A stretch of 64,000 nt of DNA from Anaerocolumna chitinilytica (GTDB taxonomy: Bacteria; Bacillota; Clostridia; Lachnospirales; Lachnospiraceae), in NCBI RefSeq assembly GCF_014218355.1, contig NZ_AP023368.1:4217501-4281500 (forward strand), given 5' to 3'. Shown piece after piece: positions 51,290 to 59,356 of this stretch (within the stretch, counting starts at the first letter, position 1; every line of letters begins with the position of its first letter). A model generated the notes under the pieces. That model saw nothing but the letters and a program-made list of their open reading frames with translations, had not been told where the DNA came from and ran no database searches. A program made the position numbers and the translations under genes.

Positions 51290-51420
51290 AAAGTTCATTA
51301 TTACTTCAGTATTTATTTTAACAAATCTTATCCATTATAACATTTTTTTATCAAGATGAAAGCATAATTCAATTGTGCATTTAACTTCAAATACCACATA
51401 GCCAGCCAACCATGAGCTTC

Positions 51421-51461
51421 AAAAAAAATAGCACTTACAGATACTTAATCTGTAAATGCTA
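51421..51461 (-). terminator. Intrinsic terminator of the HTH-phosphotransferase gene
   Basis: A stem TAGCA-TTACAGAT with its complement (51429-51461), followed on the minus strand by TTTTTTTT. It lies 66 bases past the stop at 51527. The rest of the gap up to 51234 is AT-rich without other signals that I can name. Confidence 0.85.
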
Positions 51462-51526
51462 CTGATTTACTCCTTCCTAAATCTTTATATCAGCAAGAAT
51501 ACCTGCTGCTTTAAGCTCATGTAAGA

Positions 51527-52876
51527 TTACTCTTCCATTACAAGAGTTTCAAAAGCCTTTATTGCATTGTCTCTCATCTTATAATCAAAGATCCCATTGT
51601 TTATCAGCCTAATTGTAAAAAACATATTCTCTGCAACAGAAATCTTATAATCACTCATAAATGACTCGTAAGAATAATCTCGTATAGTTTCACAGAGACA
51701 TTGATAGTAATAGTCCAGAAGAGGTTTTACTTTCTCTTTATCAGGTTCGATATGAAGGGCCAGCAGCATGGCCAAATCCTCAGTGCACAATCCCATTCTT
51801 ACCGCTTGAAGACCGATAAATCTGACTGTCCTATCATGGGTTTTTGACAGTAAGGTTTGACCCGGATGAAAGTCACCATGAATGATGGTTATATTCTTAC
51901 CAGCCTTAACTCTTTCCTCTATCAGTTTCGGATATTCCTCCCTCAGAAGTTGAATTGCAGCCTGAAAATAATCCTGTTTCTTCCTATCTAGCTTATCTTC
52001 AAAACCCATCCAAACTTTAGGCAGGGTGCCTTCTTCTGCTTTTTTTCTGTACTTTTTATAATCCTTTTCCAAACAGCTTATATGGGCGAGAATATTCTCC
52101 TTGGATTCTAATCTCCAATCACAGCCAATTTTATCAAAGGTCTCTGAGTTTTCCCAGAAAGCCGAATGAAAATCAGCTAACGCCGATAATATGGCTTTAT
52201 AATTCTGCCTGATTATCTCACCATTAGCATTACTTTCATCAAACTCATAACCTTGTATATAATCTTCTGCTAAATCCTCCAACAGGACAATTTTCCTTTC
52301 CATATCAATATAATAAATAAGTGGAATTGCCATGGTATGTTCTTTAAGGAAATTTATATTGTACAATTCAGTATCACTACTTCCATAGATTTTTTCTAAT
52401 AAGTTCAAGTCCTTTTGTGAGGAAGATATCCGTACCCTGGAAATAAGAGTACCCTCTTTTTTCACCGGCTTACCTTTAGTAATTGTACAATACCCAATAT
52501 TGGGATATGCCTTATATACAGCATTCAGGATTATATTATCATCCAGACCCAGGTTGCTTTTATCATTTGATTTCAACTCTATTTTTTGCATTACGCACTT
52601 TGCAATATATTCTGCCTGCTGTTCCAAAAGCCTCGGCTTTTCCGCTTCTATTTTCTCATCGAATGAATAAGCCGGCATGATTATTTCGTCAATGGTGCAT
52701 TGGAATATTTGTGCTAATATGGGTAATAAGGTTGTTTCCGGTAAAGTGTGACCGTTTTCCCATTTACTGATAGCTTGTGAGGAAATATGAAGCATTTCTG
52801 CTAGCTTTTCCTGGGATAACCCTATACTTTTACGCAGGGCAGTAATTTTAATTCCTACTTTCTTTGTATCAAGCAT
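51527..52876 (-). CDS. XRE HTH fused to phosphotransferase-like (pseudo)kinase
   Basis: A 449-residue fusion. Residues 5-62 are an XRE helix-turn-helix (LSQEKLAEMLHISSQAISKWE). From about 110 to 440 the protein has the aminoglycoside/choline kinase fold: IIHGDFHPGQTLL is the catalytic loop and CTEDLAMLL the trailing motif. Two key residues are altered: the loop Asn is Gln (HPGQ), and the metal-binding Asp of the usual IDW/E motif is Gly (RFIGLQAVRMG). A ligand-sensing pseudokinase that controls DNA binding is plausible. AAGGAGAG precedes the ATG. Confidence 0.85.
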   Translation of the reverse strand: MLDTKKVGIKITALRKSIGLSQEKLAEMLHISSQAISKWENGHTLPETTLLPILAQIFQCTIDEIIMPAYSFDEKIEAEKPRLLEQQAEYIAKCVMQKIELKSNDKSNLGLDDNIILNAVYKAYPNIGYCTITKGKPVKKEGTLISRVRISSSQKDLNLLEKIYGSSDTELYNINFLKEHTMAIPLIYYIDMERKIVLLEDLAEDYIQGYEFDESNANGEIIRQNYKAILSALADFHSAFWENSETFDKIGCDWRLESKENILAHISCLEKDYKKYRKKAEEGTLPKVWMGFEDKLDRKKQDYFQAAIQLLREEYPKLIEERVKAGKNITIIHGDFHPGQTLLSKTHDRTVRFIGLQAVRMGLCTEDLAMLLALHIEPDKEKVKPLLDYYYQCLCETIRDYSYESFMSDYKISVAENMFFTIRLINNGIFDYKMRDNAIKAFETLVMEE

Positions 52877-52995
52877 AAACTCTCCTTAGATTTCTATATT
52901 CAACGTTGATAATATCATTATACTTACTATCCTATGAGAAACCATATAAAAAACAGGAAGAGTATACAACTATAAGTTAACCCCTGACCATGAAA

Positions 52996-53892
52996 TCAAT
53001 TAGAAATTTCTATCCATTTTTCCAACCATAAATACTGTTCATTAAGAAAGTTCTCATCCACACAAGCTAACCCCTGACATTCAATAATGGTAGCTTGAAT
53101 GTCGAAGTGGCGAAGAGCTATAAAATCAAAAACAGCCTTTTCTTCTTCCTTGTATAACTTAAAATATTCCTCATACCCTTTCAAAAACTCCCTTAGATTC
53201 TTTTGTGTTTGAATATAACCATTTCTAAAATTATCAGCAGATAAGTCGAAATAATCTGTAGCATCACAAAATGTTGCAATATCATATACTGGGCTGGCAA
53301 TGGCACAAGCATCAAAATCAAAAAACACAATTTCATTTCTTTTTTGAATCATATTTCCGGTATGCAAATCTCCATGGATAAATCCCTGCGGTAAATCCTT
53401 TATATGTGCCCATAAGTAATTACCTAATTCCAAAAATTTATTGATACCATGATATTCTTTCTTTTTCATAATATCCAGATATCGATTTAGAAAGAAATCA
53501 TAACCATGAACAGCTATCTCACCAGCATAGGGTTCCATTGATTTTCTCATCCACCCACATTGTTTGCCAATATGAATCAAACTGCTCTCTTTCTCCGGAC
53601 ATTCACCTTCTATATACTCATACAGTACTACAATCTGGCTATTATACACAAAATATCTGTTTCCGCTTAATGTCAATGCAATATAGGGAACGGGAAAATT
53701 ATTATCTTTCAGATAAGTCATAACTTTTATGGACTGCAATGCCTGCCTGGTATATTCTTCCCGAAAAATCTTAGCTATGTATCGTTTGTTTCCATTTGTC
53801 ACTTCATAAACTTGTCCGATCCAATCCCGTATCATATTCAGTTGATTAAAACCATTTCCATAGTGTAATCTAAGCTGTTCAAATAAGTCCAC
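52996..53892 (-). CDS. Phosphotransferase (APH/HomK type)
   Basis: A 298-residue kinase-fold enzyme. The ATP-binding region has YEVTNGNKRYIAKIFRE, the catalytic loop is FIHGDLHTGNMI (Asp and Asn present, about 167-178) and the metal-binding Asp is in VFFDFDACAI. So, unlike its neighbour, it is expected to be active. Members phosphorylate aminoglycosides, homoserine, choline or similar small molecules. The start is GTG behind AGAAGG. About 120 bases upstream of the HTH-pseudokinase gene in transcript order. Confidence 0.88.
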   Translation of the reverse strand: MDLFEQLRLHYGNGFNQLNMIRDWIGQVYEVTNGNKRYIAKIFREEYTRQALQSIKVMTYLKDNNFPVPYIALTLSGNRYFVYNSQIVVLYEYIEGECPEKESSLIHIGKQCGWMRKSMEPYAGEIAVHGYDFFLNRYLDIMKKKEYHGINKFLELGNYLWAHIKDLPQGFIHGDLHTGNMIQKRNEIVFFDFDACAIASPVYDIATFCDATDYFDLSADNFRNGYIQTQKNLREFLKGYEEYFKLYKEEEKAVFDFIALRHFDIQATIIECQGLACVDENFLNEQYLWLEKWIEISN

Positions 53893-53982
53893 TTATTATC
53901 AGCCTTCTTTCTTATTTATTTAAAGAATACAGGAAAGTCATCTCTTACAAGCTTTCCTGTATTTTATGCGGGACTATTTAAC

Positions 53983-54519
53983 TTATTTTGAAGGGCTAAA
54001 ATCTAACGTATAAATATGATGTAAATATTGCTGACCTCTAAATTGGCAGAGTTCTGTTTCGCCGTTAAAAGTAAACCCAAACCTTTCGACTAGTCTGATT
54101 GATTTTGGGTTACCGACATATATATGTGCACGTACTTGACTTACCTTCATGTCATGCTTGGCAAAATCGAGAATTGGCTTTAGTGTTTCACTCATAAGTC
54201 CCTGTCCCCAATACTTTTCCTGAAGATCATACCCAATATCAACACAACTTTTATTTTTATCCCAAATATGAAAACCGCAGGTACCAATCTTTTCGCTGTT
54301 ATCTTTTAGCGTTAATATCCAACGATGCTGTATTCGAGGTTCCGGTTGTATATAAAAATCAATTATTTCATCCGCTTCGTCTATACTGCTTAATGGTTCT
54401 GCATCGAATAGGTATCTATTTACTGTATCGTTTGAAAAATGGTCTAGAATGAAATTTCTATCTTCATAAGAGATATTTTTCAATAATAATCTCTCCGTTT
54501 CAATCTCATGAAAAAACAT
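53983..54519 (-). CDS. GNAT acetyltransferase (RimJ/RimL type)
   Basis: A 178-residue acetyltransferase of the type that modifies ribosomal protein N-termini or antibiotics. ETERLLLKNISYEDRNFILDHF is the family start, and the acetyl-CoA loop is DLQEKYWGQGLMSETLKPIL (about residues 92-111). The NPKSIRLVERFGF stretch follows. AAAGGAGAG before the ATG at 54519 decides the start; the frame remains open to 54564. Single gene. Confidence 0.9.
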   Translation of the reverse strand: MFFHEIETERLLLKNISYEDRNFILDHFSNDTVNRYLFDAEPLSSIDEADEIIDFYIQPEPRIQHRWILTLKDNSEKIGTCGFHIWDKNKSCVDIGYDLQEKYWGQGLMSETLKPILDFAKHDMKVSQVRAHIYVGNPKSIRLVERFGFTFNGETELCQFRGQQYLHHIYTLDFSPSK

Positions 54520-54816
54520 AATATACTCTCCTTTTTGAAGGATTACTGGTATAAAACCCTCCATCTAATGTTGTTTATTATCATTGCCATATCCTCCTTT
54601 CCTCAAAATATTTATTATACGCCAATTTGCGTTATAACCAGAATTAGATAGCTAACAGGCACTTTAATAAAAATCAGGTACCATTTATCTTCCATACAAA
54701 ATAACATTTTATTCAAATTATTACAACATCTTCTCATAATGGATGCTTATAACTTTAAGTTCTTTTAAGTAGAACGGTAGTGGCTGACTCTCCATGTTCT
54801 GTATAATTAAATATAT

Positions 54817-55338
54817 TTACAAAGTAATATCAACTTCATATTTATCTTCAATCAAGATGTAATCACACATTGCCTCTTTACACTTTTCCAAATTATACTT
54901 ATTCTCACTAAGAAGCATTTCTCTTGTACAATATTTTGCATCATCAATATCTCTGCTTTCAATGTCACATGCATGACTTAAAATATCCTCATAATGCTCA
55001 TAAATATATTTCTCACTGAAAATCAAACAAGTATATTTTATATGCTTTAAATATTCATCACTAAAATCATTATAATAATCAAATGGAATATAGCATCCTT
55101 CTATCGTTAAATTTTGATGATTTTCAATACAGGTTTTGACGATTTCTCTGGTTATTGGCCAAACTGCTTTCATTATATCCTCTATATCGTCTTCCGGTGT
55201 TATTGTACTGAAACCACTTCGGATTAAACCCATTTTTAAATGGTCTTGTGATAGATACGTGAATCCATATTTATTTAATAGCTTTTGAGCAAGTACCGTT
55301 TTCCCGGTATGTGAACTTCCGGCGATTAAAATAATCAC
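54817..55338 (-). CDS. P-loop kinase-like protein
   Basis: A 173-residue nucleotide-binding protein. The Walker A motif AGSSHTGKT lies at residues 5-13 and a YLSQDHLKMGLIRSG stretch at 27-41 resembles 2-phosphoglycerate kinase, shikimate kinase or zeta-toxin-like small-molecule kinases. The GTG at 55338 is chosen because GGAGG lies eight bases before it; an ATG at 55353 contains that same site and has none of its own. Isolated gene; substrate unknown. Confidence 0.8.
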   Translation of the reverse strand: MIILIAGSSHTGKTVLAQKLLNKYGFTYLSQDHLKMGLIRSGFSTITPEDDIEDIMKAVWPITREIVKTCIENHQNLTIEGCYIPFDYYNDFSDEYLKHIKYTCLIFSEKYIYEHYEDILSHACDIESRDIDDAKYCTREMLLSENKYNLEKCKEAMCDYILIEDKYEVDITL

Positions 55339-55418
55339 ACTAATTTCCTCCATTAATCGTAATTAATATATCCTTGATATCTCGTGGATAACCCGGATAC
55401 AATGATATTGCCACACAT

Positions 55419-56033
55419 TTATTCAATTTCATCTAAAAAAGTCATAGTGACTGCTTGAACTAAGTCCATTCCATCAAACTTTGAAGGAGAAAAGAAATCT
55501 TCCGTACTATAGGTTCTCATGGTGTTACCACTGTCATAAGCCATAATAGCCACCGGTATCTCTTTGTTTATTTCTATCTTTTTATAATCTACAAGAAAAA
55601 CATGAGAAGATACTGCAATATTATTATCGGTATACAACGGCTCAGTCTTATAAGAAGCTACACCTGTTGTATTAACATTGAGATCAATCACATAATTATC
55701 TTTCAAGATCATTGCAAATGTGCCTTCCAATCTATCTGTTGATTTATCAGCTTCCCCTATCGACACCTGTCCTTCTCTGATAACGTTCCAACTATCTTTA
55801 TCCTTTAAATAAACTATAATTTTAAGACTTTTTGCACTCTTTGGTGCTTTAAAAGAGATTAAATCTGTACTTTTTTCAATTCCCAAGGTCTGAAGAAGAT
55901 ATGTATCACTTTTTTTTAGCTCATAAGGAGCCACACCTTCCTTATTGAGTATTTTGGGTAAATCTGCTTTATTAGAACAAGCAGATAATAATATCATAAT
56001 AATTAATAAAAAACCGAAATAATACCTTTTCAT
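55419..56033 (-). CDS. Lipoprotein, function unknown
   Basis: A 204-residue protein with a clear lipoprotein signal (YYFGFLLIIMILLSAC, Cys19). The mature part is soluble, rich in beta-strand-like stretches, and carries no domain I recognise. RBS GAGGGG. It follows the radical-SAM-like gene by 145 bases on the same strand. Confidence 0.75.
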   Translation of the reverse strand: MKRYYFGFLLIIMILLSACSNKADLPKILNKEGVAPYELKKSDTYLLQTLGIEKSTDLISFKAPKSAKSLKIIVYLKDKDSWNVIREGQVSIGEADKSTDRLEGTFAMILKDNYVIDLNVNTTGVASYKTEPLYTDNNIAVSSHVFLVDYKKIEINKEIPVAIMAYDSGNTMRTYSTEDFFSPSKFDGMDLVQAVTMTFLDEIE

Positions 56034-56178
56034 CCTTTAACCCCTCATATTTAAATCTTATTTACAAGACCATTTGTTAAGGCATATGTAACAATAGGTC
56101 TAAAATAAAAAATAATGTATCTCAATTATATAGTTCCAAATATAGGAAGTCAAACAGTTAATCAAAAATATTCAAGCA

Positions 56179-57201
56179 TTATCTCCACATAACACTTGTA
56201 TGTAAATCAGAAAATACTAGAGATTTATTTAGTTGTGGATTATCTTCGAACCAACTATCTATCCACATCCATAACAAGCTTCTAAAATCAATTAATATAT
56301 TATCTTTACTTCCGTATTTATAAGCCAAATCTGATATGCTTGGTAATGAGTGCTGTAGTTCTTTGTCCATTTTATGAAACATTTCAATTATTTCATCACA
56401 TGTCATTCGTAAGTAACTATCAATGTTACTCGGAGTTGCTACCAAGAGCATCATTCTTGATGTAAGATTTGGCAACTGTCCCTTCTTAATTAAGGAAATC
56501 CACTCTGCTTGTAGTTTATTTCTTTTCGCGTTATAAAGATTTTTTTGCAACAGAAATCCTGGTAATTTCTCACTATCCTCTTGTGTTAAAAATTCATTTT
56601 TTATTTTTTTAGCATTTCCGCGATAGTCTAAGAGAGTAAAGGAGATAGTGCCACCCAAATTATTTAATATAGAATAAAGCTCTTCTAACATTTCTAAATT
56701 ACTATGTAAAATGAAAACTGTGTTATGGTAATTAACCTTTTGCTTACTTAACTCAGTTGCTAATTCAATTAAATATTGGTAATAACCTTTGCATTGAACA
56801 AATGAATCATGAAACACTTCATTCCCAAACCATGAAAGATTTGCATTTGTTACTTTACACTCATTTTTCAAGTATGAAACCCATTCTGATAACTTTCTAC
56901 CAGAGCGAATTGGAGTTCCGTTTAGATTTTGGTATCCAGCGTAAGCGGATATTTTTCTATCTACTTCCATTGCGTGAGGAAGTTCAGGGTAATCAGAGCA
57001 GTTATATACACATAGTGAAGTATTAATGCCAGTAGCAGCTCTAATTCCTTCAAATTTTAAAGCTAATTGTTCAAGTTTATCATAAGGAATTTGCTGTATT
57101 CTATCGTCTCCTGAACATAATAGGCAATGCTTGCATTTACATTTGCAATATGATACTAAACCATTAATAGTTAATGAGACATCTTGTAGGTTCAACTCCA
57201 T
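56179..57201 (-). CDS. Radical-SAM-like protein with Cys-rich N-terminus
   Basis: A 340-residue protein. The N-terminus holds YCKCKCKHCLLC: Cys19, Cys23 and Cys26 have the C-x3-C-x2-C spacing that binds the radical-SAM [4Fe-4S] cluster, with two more cysteines (21 and 29) interleaved. TINGLVSY before it and the alternating strand and helix pattern (NTVFILHSNLEML, TISFTLLDYRG) fit the barrel. No substrate domain is recognised. GGGAGG precedes the ATG. It lies 83 bases after a SAM methyltransferase gene on the same strand and is probably under the same attenuator-like leader. Confidence 0.72.
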   Translation of the reverse strand: MELNLQDVSLTINGLVSYCKCKCKHCLLCSGDDRIQQIPYDKLEQLALKFEGIRAATGINTSLCVYNCSDYPELPHAMEVDRKISAYAGYQNLNGTPIRSGRKLSEWVSYLKNECKVTNANLSWFGNEVFHDSFVQCKGYYQYLIELATELSKQKVNYHNTVFILHSNLEMLEELYSILNNLGGTISFTLLDYRGNAKKIKNEFLTQEDSEKLPGFLLQKNLYNAKRNKLQAEWISLIKKGQLPNLTSRMMLLVATPSNIDSYLRMTCDEIIEMFHKMDKELQHSLPSISDLAYKYGSKDNILIDFRSLLWMWIDSWFEDNPQLNKSLVFSDLHTSVMWR

Positions 57202-57284
57202 TACTAGGTCCTCCCAAAAATAAATCTAATTTATCAAACAAATTATAGTGAATTAAATTAAAATAGCCTTAATTAAAGTATTAC

Positions 57285-58079
57285 TTATTTTCTTCCTGCT
57301 ATAATAACATGATTACTTGCTCCTAACACTGATTTTTCGCGACATATATTATAATGATAATTGCACCAAATATCAAATTCAGCAGTATTAAAGGAGTCTA
57401 CTTTCTCTCGTAGCAACGGAGATATCCCATCCTGTGCAAAATGTTCAATTACTTGTAACCCATTTCTTTTGTACAACTCTTCCATTTCATCCAAGCTAGA
57501 ATAATAAGTATCAGTCCAAAAACATTTCTCGTCATCATGTTTCAGAACCCCGGTATTGATTAATTGATCTGCTAATTCTATGTCCAAATATTGTATATCA
57601 CTCAAGGCCACATATTGAAAAACGTAATATTTAGGAATATATGAAGTCACTAAAATTCCACCCTTTTTAAGAACCCTTAGCGACTCAGAAAAACATTTAT
57701 GCCTTTGAGTTTCAGTAATTAAGTGATAAAATGGTCCCATATTAAGAACAATGTCAAATGATTCATCTTCAAAAATATTCATATTTATTGCATCTAAAAC
57801 TGAAGTATTCATGTTGTATTTTTTATCTTTTAATTTATCATTAATGAATTCAATATGTCTAGGTGTAATATCTGTAGCCGTGACATCATACCCCTTATCA
57901 GCTAGATAAAATGCATATGCTCCTGTTCCGGCAGCACAATCTAAAACTTTCATATTATCATCAAATAATTCATTAAATATCCTAATTGTAGTAATGAACT
58001 CAATTTTTCTAGCATTATTGGTAGTTAGTCTATCTTCTTCTCTGGAACTTTCATAGCTTTCAACAATAAAATTTCTCAA
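57285..58079 (-). CDS. Class I SAM-dependent methyltransferase
   Basis: A 264-residue cytosolic methyltransferase. Motif I is KVLDCAAGTGAYAFYLADKG (about residues 42-61), motif II ends in the acidic DIT that binds the ribose, and FDIVLNMGPFYHL is motif IV. Target unknown: small molecule, tRNA, rRNA or protein are all possible. The start is a TTG with AAAGGAGG at eight bases. It is preceded by a 200-base leader with a terminator, so expression is probably switched at the level of transcription elongation. Followed by the radical-SAM-like gene. Confidence 0.88.
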   Translation of the reverse strand: MRNFIVESYESSREEDRLTTNNARKIEFITTIRIFNELFDDNMKVLDCAAGTGAYAFYLADKGYDVTATDITPRHIEFINDKLKDKKYNMNTSVLDAINMNIFEDESFDIVLNMGPFYHLITETQRHKCFSESLRVLKKGGILVTSYIPKYYVFQYVALSDIQYLDIELADQLINTGVLKHDDEKCFWTDTYYSSLDEMEELYKRNGLQVIEHFAQDGISPLLREKVDSFNTAEFDIWCNYHYNICREKSVLGASNHVIIAGRK

Positions 58080-58122
58080 ATCGAAAACCTCCTTTAATAC
58101 AATAAAATTAATTTATATTACT

Positions 58123-58164
58123 AAAAAAAGCTCCCTCCTTTACTTAAACTTCAAGGACGAGAGC
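58123..58164 (-). terminator. Attenuator terminator in the methyltransferase leader
   Basis: A GCTC-rich stem (58153-58164 with 58130-58141, one bulge) followed on the minus strand by TTTTTTT, located between the promoter and the coding sequence. It should end transcription unless an alternative structure forms. Confidence 0.75.
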
Positions 58165-58235
58165 GTAAGCTTCGAGTTACCGCCTTAGTTTATCTGTAAT
58201 TTACATAACAGATCTTAAACAAGTACGTAATAAGA

Positions 58236-58262
58236 TCAATACTCTAACGCTGTAAACGGCAT
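58236..58262 (-). CDS. Eight-codon upstream ORF in the methyltransferase leader
   Basis: ATG CCG TTT ACA GCG TTA GAG TAT TGA encodes MPFTALEY. It begins about 22 bases after the predicted transcription start and just before a GATCTTA/TAAGATC hairpin (58231-58237 with 58211-58217). No strong ribosome binding site precedes it, which weakens the call. If translated, it is placed as a leader peptide for ribosome-mediated attenuation. Inference from position only. Confidence 0.35.
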   Translation of the reverse strand: MPFTALEY

Positions 58263-58290
58263 GCCAAGCGTAGCCTATACTTTTTTTCGA

Positions 58291-58319
58291 ATTATAAGCT
58301 TAATACCAATTATTGTCAA
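58291..58319 (-). promoter_or_regulatory. Consensus promoter of the methyltransferase leader
   Basis: TTGACA (58314-58319) and TATAAT (58291-58296) on the minus strand, with a 17-base spacer: a perfect match to the sigma-A consensus. Transcription should start near 58284 and give a leader of about 200 bases. Confidence 0.9.
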
Positions 58320-58424
58320 GAATTAAATATTATATTTATTGTTATTAAACTATAAAAAAAAACTAAGCCATATTGTATGGTACACATATTCATTCAGTAA
58401 TAATTTATAAAATATAGAAATCTT

Positions 58425-58456
58425 AAAAAAGCGCTTTTCCAGTCAGGAGAAGCGCT
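58425..58456 (-). terminator. Intrinsic terminator of the HAD phosphatase gene
   Basis: An 11-bp stem AGCGCTTTTCC/GGAGAAGCGCT (one wobble) with a 5-base loop, followed on the minus strand by TTTTTT, 13 bases past the stop at 58469. Confidence 0.9.
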
Positions 58457-58468
58457 CATATAACACCT

Positions 58469-59233
58469 TTATATGTATTCACCGATAAGTCCAGCGATGC
58501 TGTCAAAGGATTTTCTTGCCTTTGAAATAACTTCAGGTTTTCCAGAATTAACACAGAATCCATTGAATTCCAGAATCATGTCCAGATCATTGAAATTATC
58601 TCCAATAACCAACACCTTCTCTTTCGGTACTTGCTTTAAATGCATGTATCGAAGCAATCCAGTAGCTTTATTAACCCCTACCGGAACTATATCAATACAA
58701 ACACCGTTTTGAAAGGCGGTTACATTCTCAGAAAACAGTTCGTTGATTTGCTGCGTACATTTATTTGCCTGCTCTTCATTCTCATACTGAGTGCTAAGCT
58801 GCGTAAAATATGTAATCTTATATAAATCCTCCATTGAAATACGAGTGAATTCAGGTCCTGGCTTACATTTCATATTTTCACTAATCCAATAGCCGGCTTC
58901 TCTATCAACCTCTATTCGACCGATTGCCGCATGAAAACCTCCTGACTCCAAAATGAGTGAAACTAATGAAGGAAGCACCTTACCATCTACAGTCTTCTGC
59001 TCAATGGGAGCAGCCTCATTTTCATAAATCAAACCACCATTATTGCATAGAAGATAATCATAATCTATCTGATAGCGTTCTAGTTCCGTTTTAATACCGC
59101 AGTAGCCACGTCCCGTGTTGACTCCAAAAAGATTACCAGCCTTTCGCCATGCTGCAATAGCAGCCTTGTCCTTGTCCGATACAGTACCATTCTGTGTTAA
59201 GGTACCGTCAAAATCGCTTGATAAAATATACAT
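58469..59233 (-). CDS. HAD superfamily hydrolase (Cof type)
   Basis: A 254-residue phosphatase of the Cof/YbiV group. Motif 1 is LSSDFDGTLTQNG (nucleophile Asp near residue 7), motif 2 is GVNTGRGY, motif 3 the Lys near GVNKATGLL, and motif 4 VLVIGDNFNDLDMI. The cap lies between. Such enzymes dephosphorylate sugar phosphates, FMN or PLP. The start codon is the end of a dispersed 75-bp leader repeat shared with pyrD. Terminated by a strong hairpin. Confidence 0.92.
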   Translation of the reverse strand: MYILSSDFDGTLTQNGTVSDKDKAAIAAWRKAGNLFGVNTGRGYCGIKTELERYQIDYDYLLCNNGGLIYENEAAPIEQKTVDGKVLPSLVSLILESGGFHAAIGRIEVDREAGYWISENMKCKPGPEFTRISMEDLYKITYFTQLSTQYENEEQANKCTQQINELFSENVTAFQNGVCIDIVPVGVNKATGLLRYMHLKQVPKEKVLVIGDNFNDLDMILEFNGFCVNSGKPEVISKARKSFDSIAGLIGEYI

Positions 59234-59304
59234 ATTTGGCTCCCATCTGCGTGCTTTAGCACGCGTACAAAATCAGGGGGAGTGAAAGATTTATCTTTCA
59301 CTCT
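59231..59304 (-). repeat. Dispersed leader repeat, copy at the HAD phosphatase gene
   Basis: A near-identical copy of 20495-20569 (two base changes) that includes the ATG of the gene, the RBS GGGAGCC, the GCGTGC/GCACGC hairpin and the 11-bp hairpin (stem arms 59280-59290 and 59293-59303). It joins an unrelated gene to the same leader. Confidence 0.85.
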
Positions 59305-59356
59305 TTCACCTCGGTGTTATTCTATCATATCTTTTTTGAAAAAGATAGCTTCGTAT

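Noticed and set aside
58088..58285. T-box riboswitch in the methyltransferase leader
   Set aside because: GGCGGTAACTCG recalls the T-box core, but the leader lacks AGAGAG/GGTGG stem I features and is too short. I call it an attenuator of unknown type.
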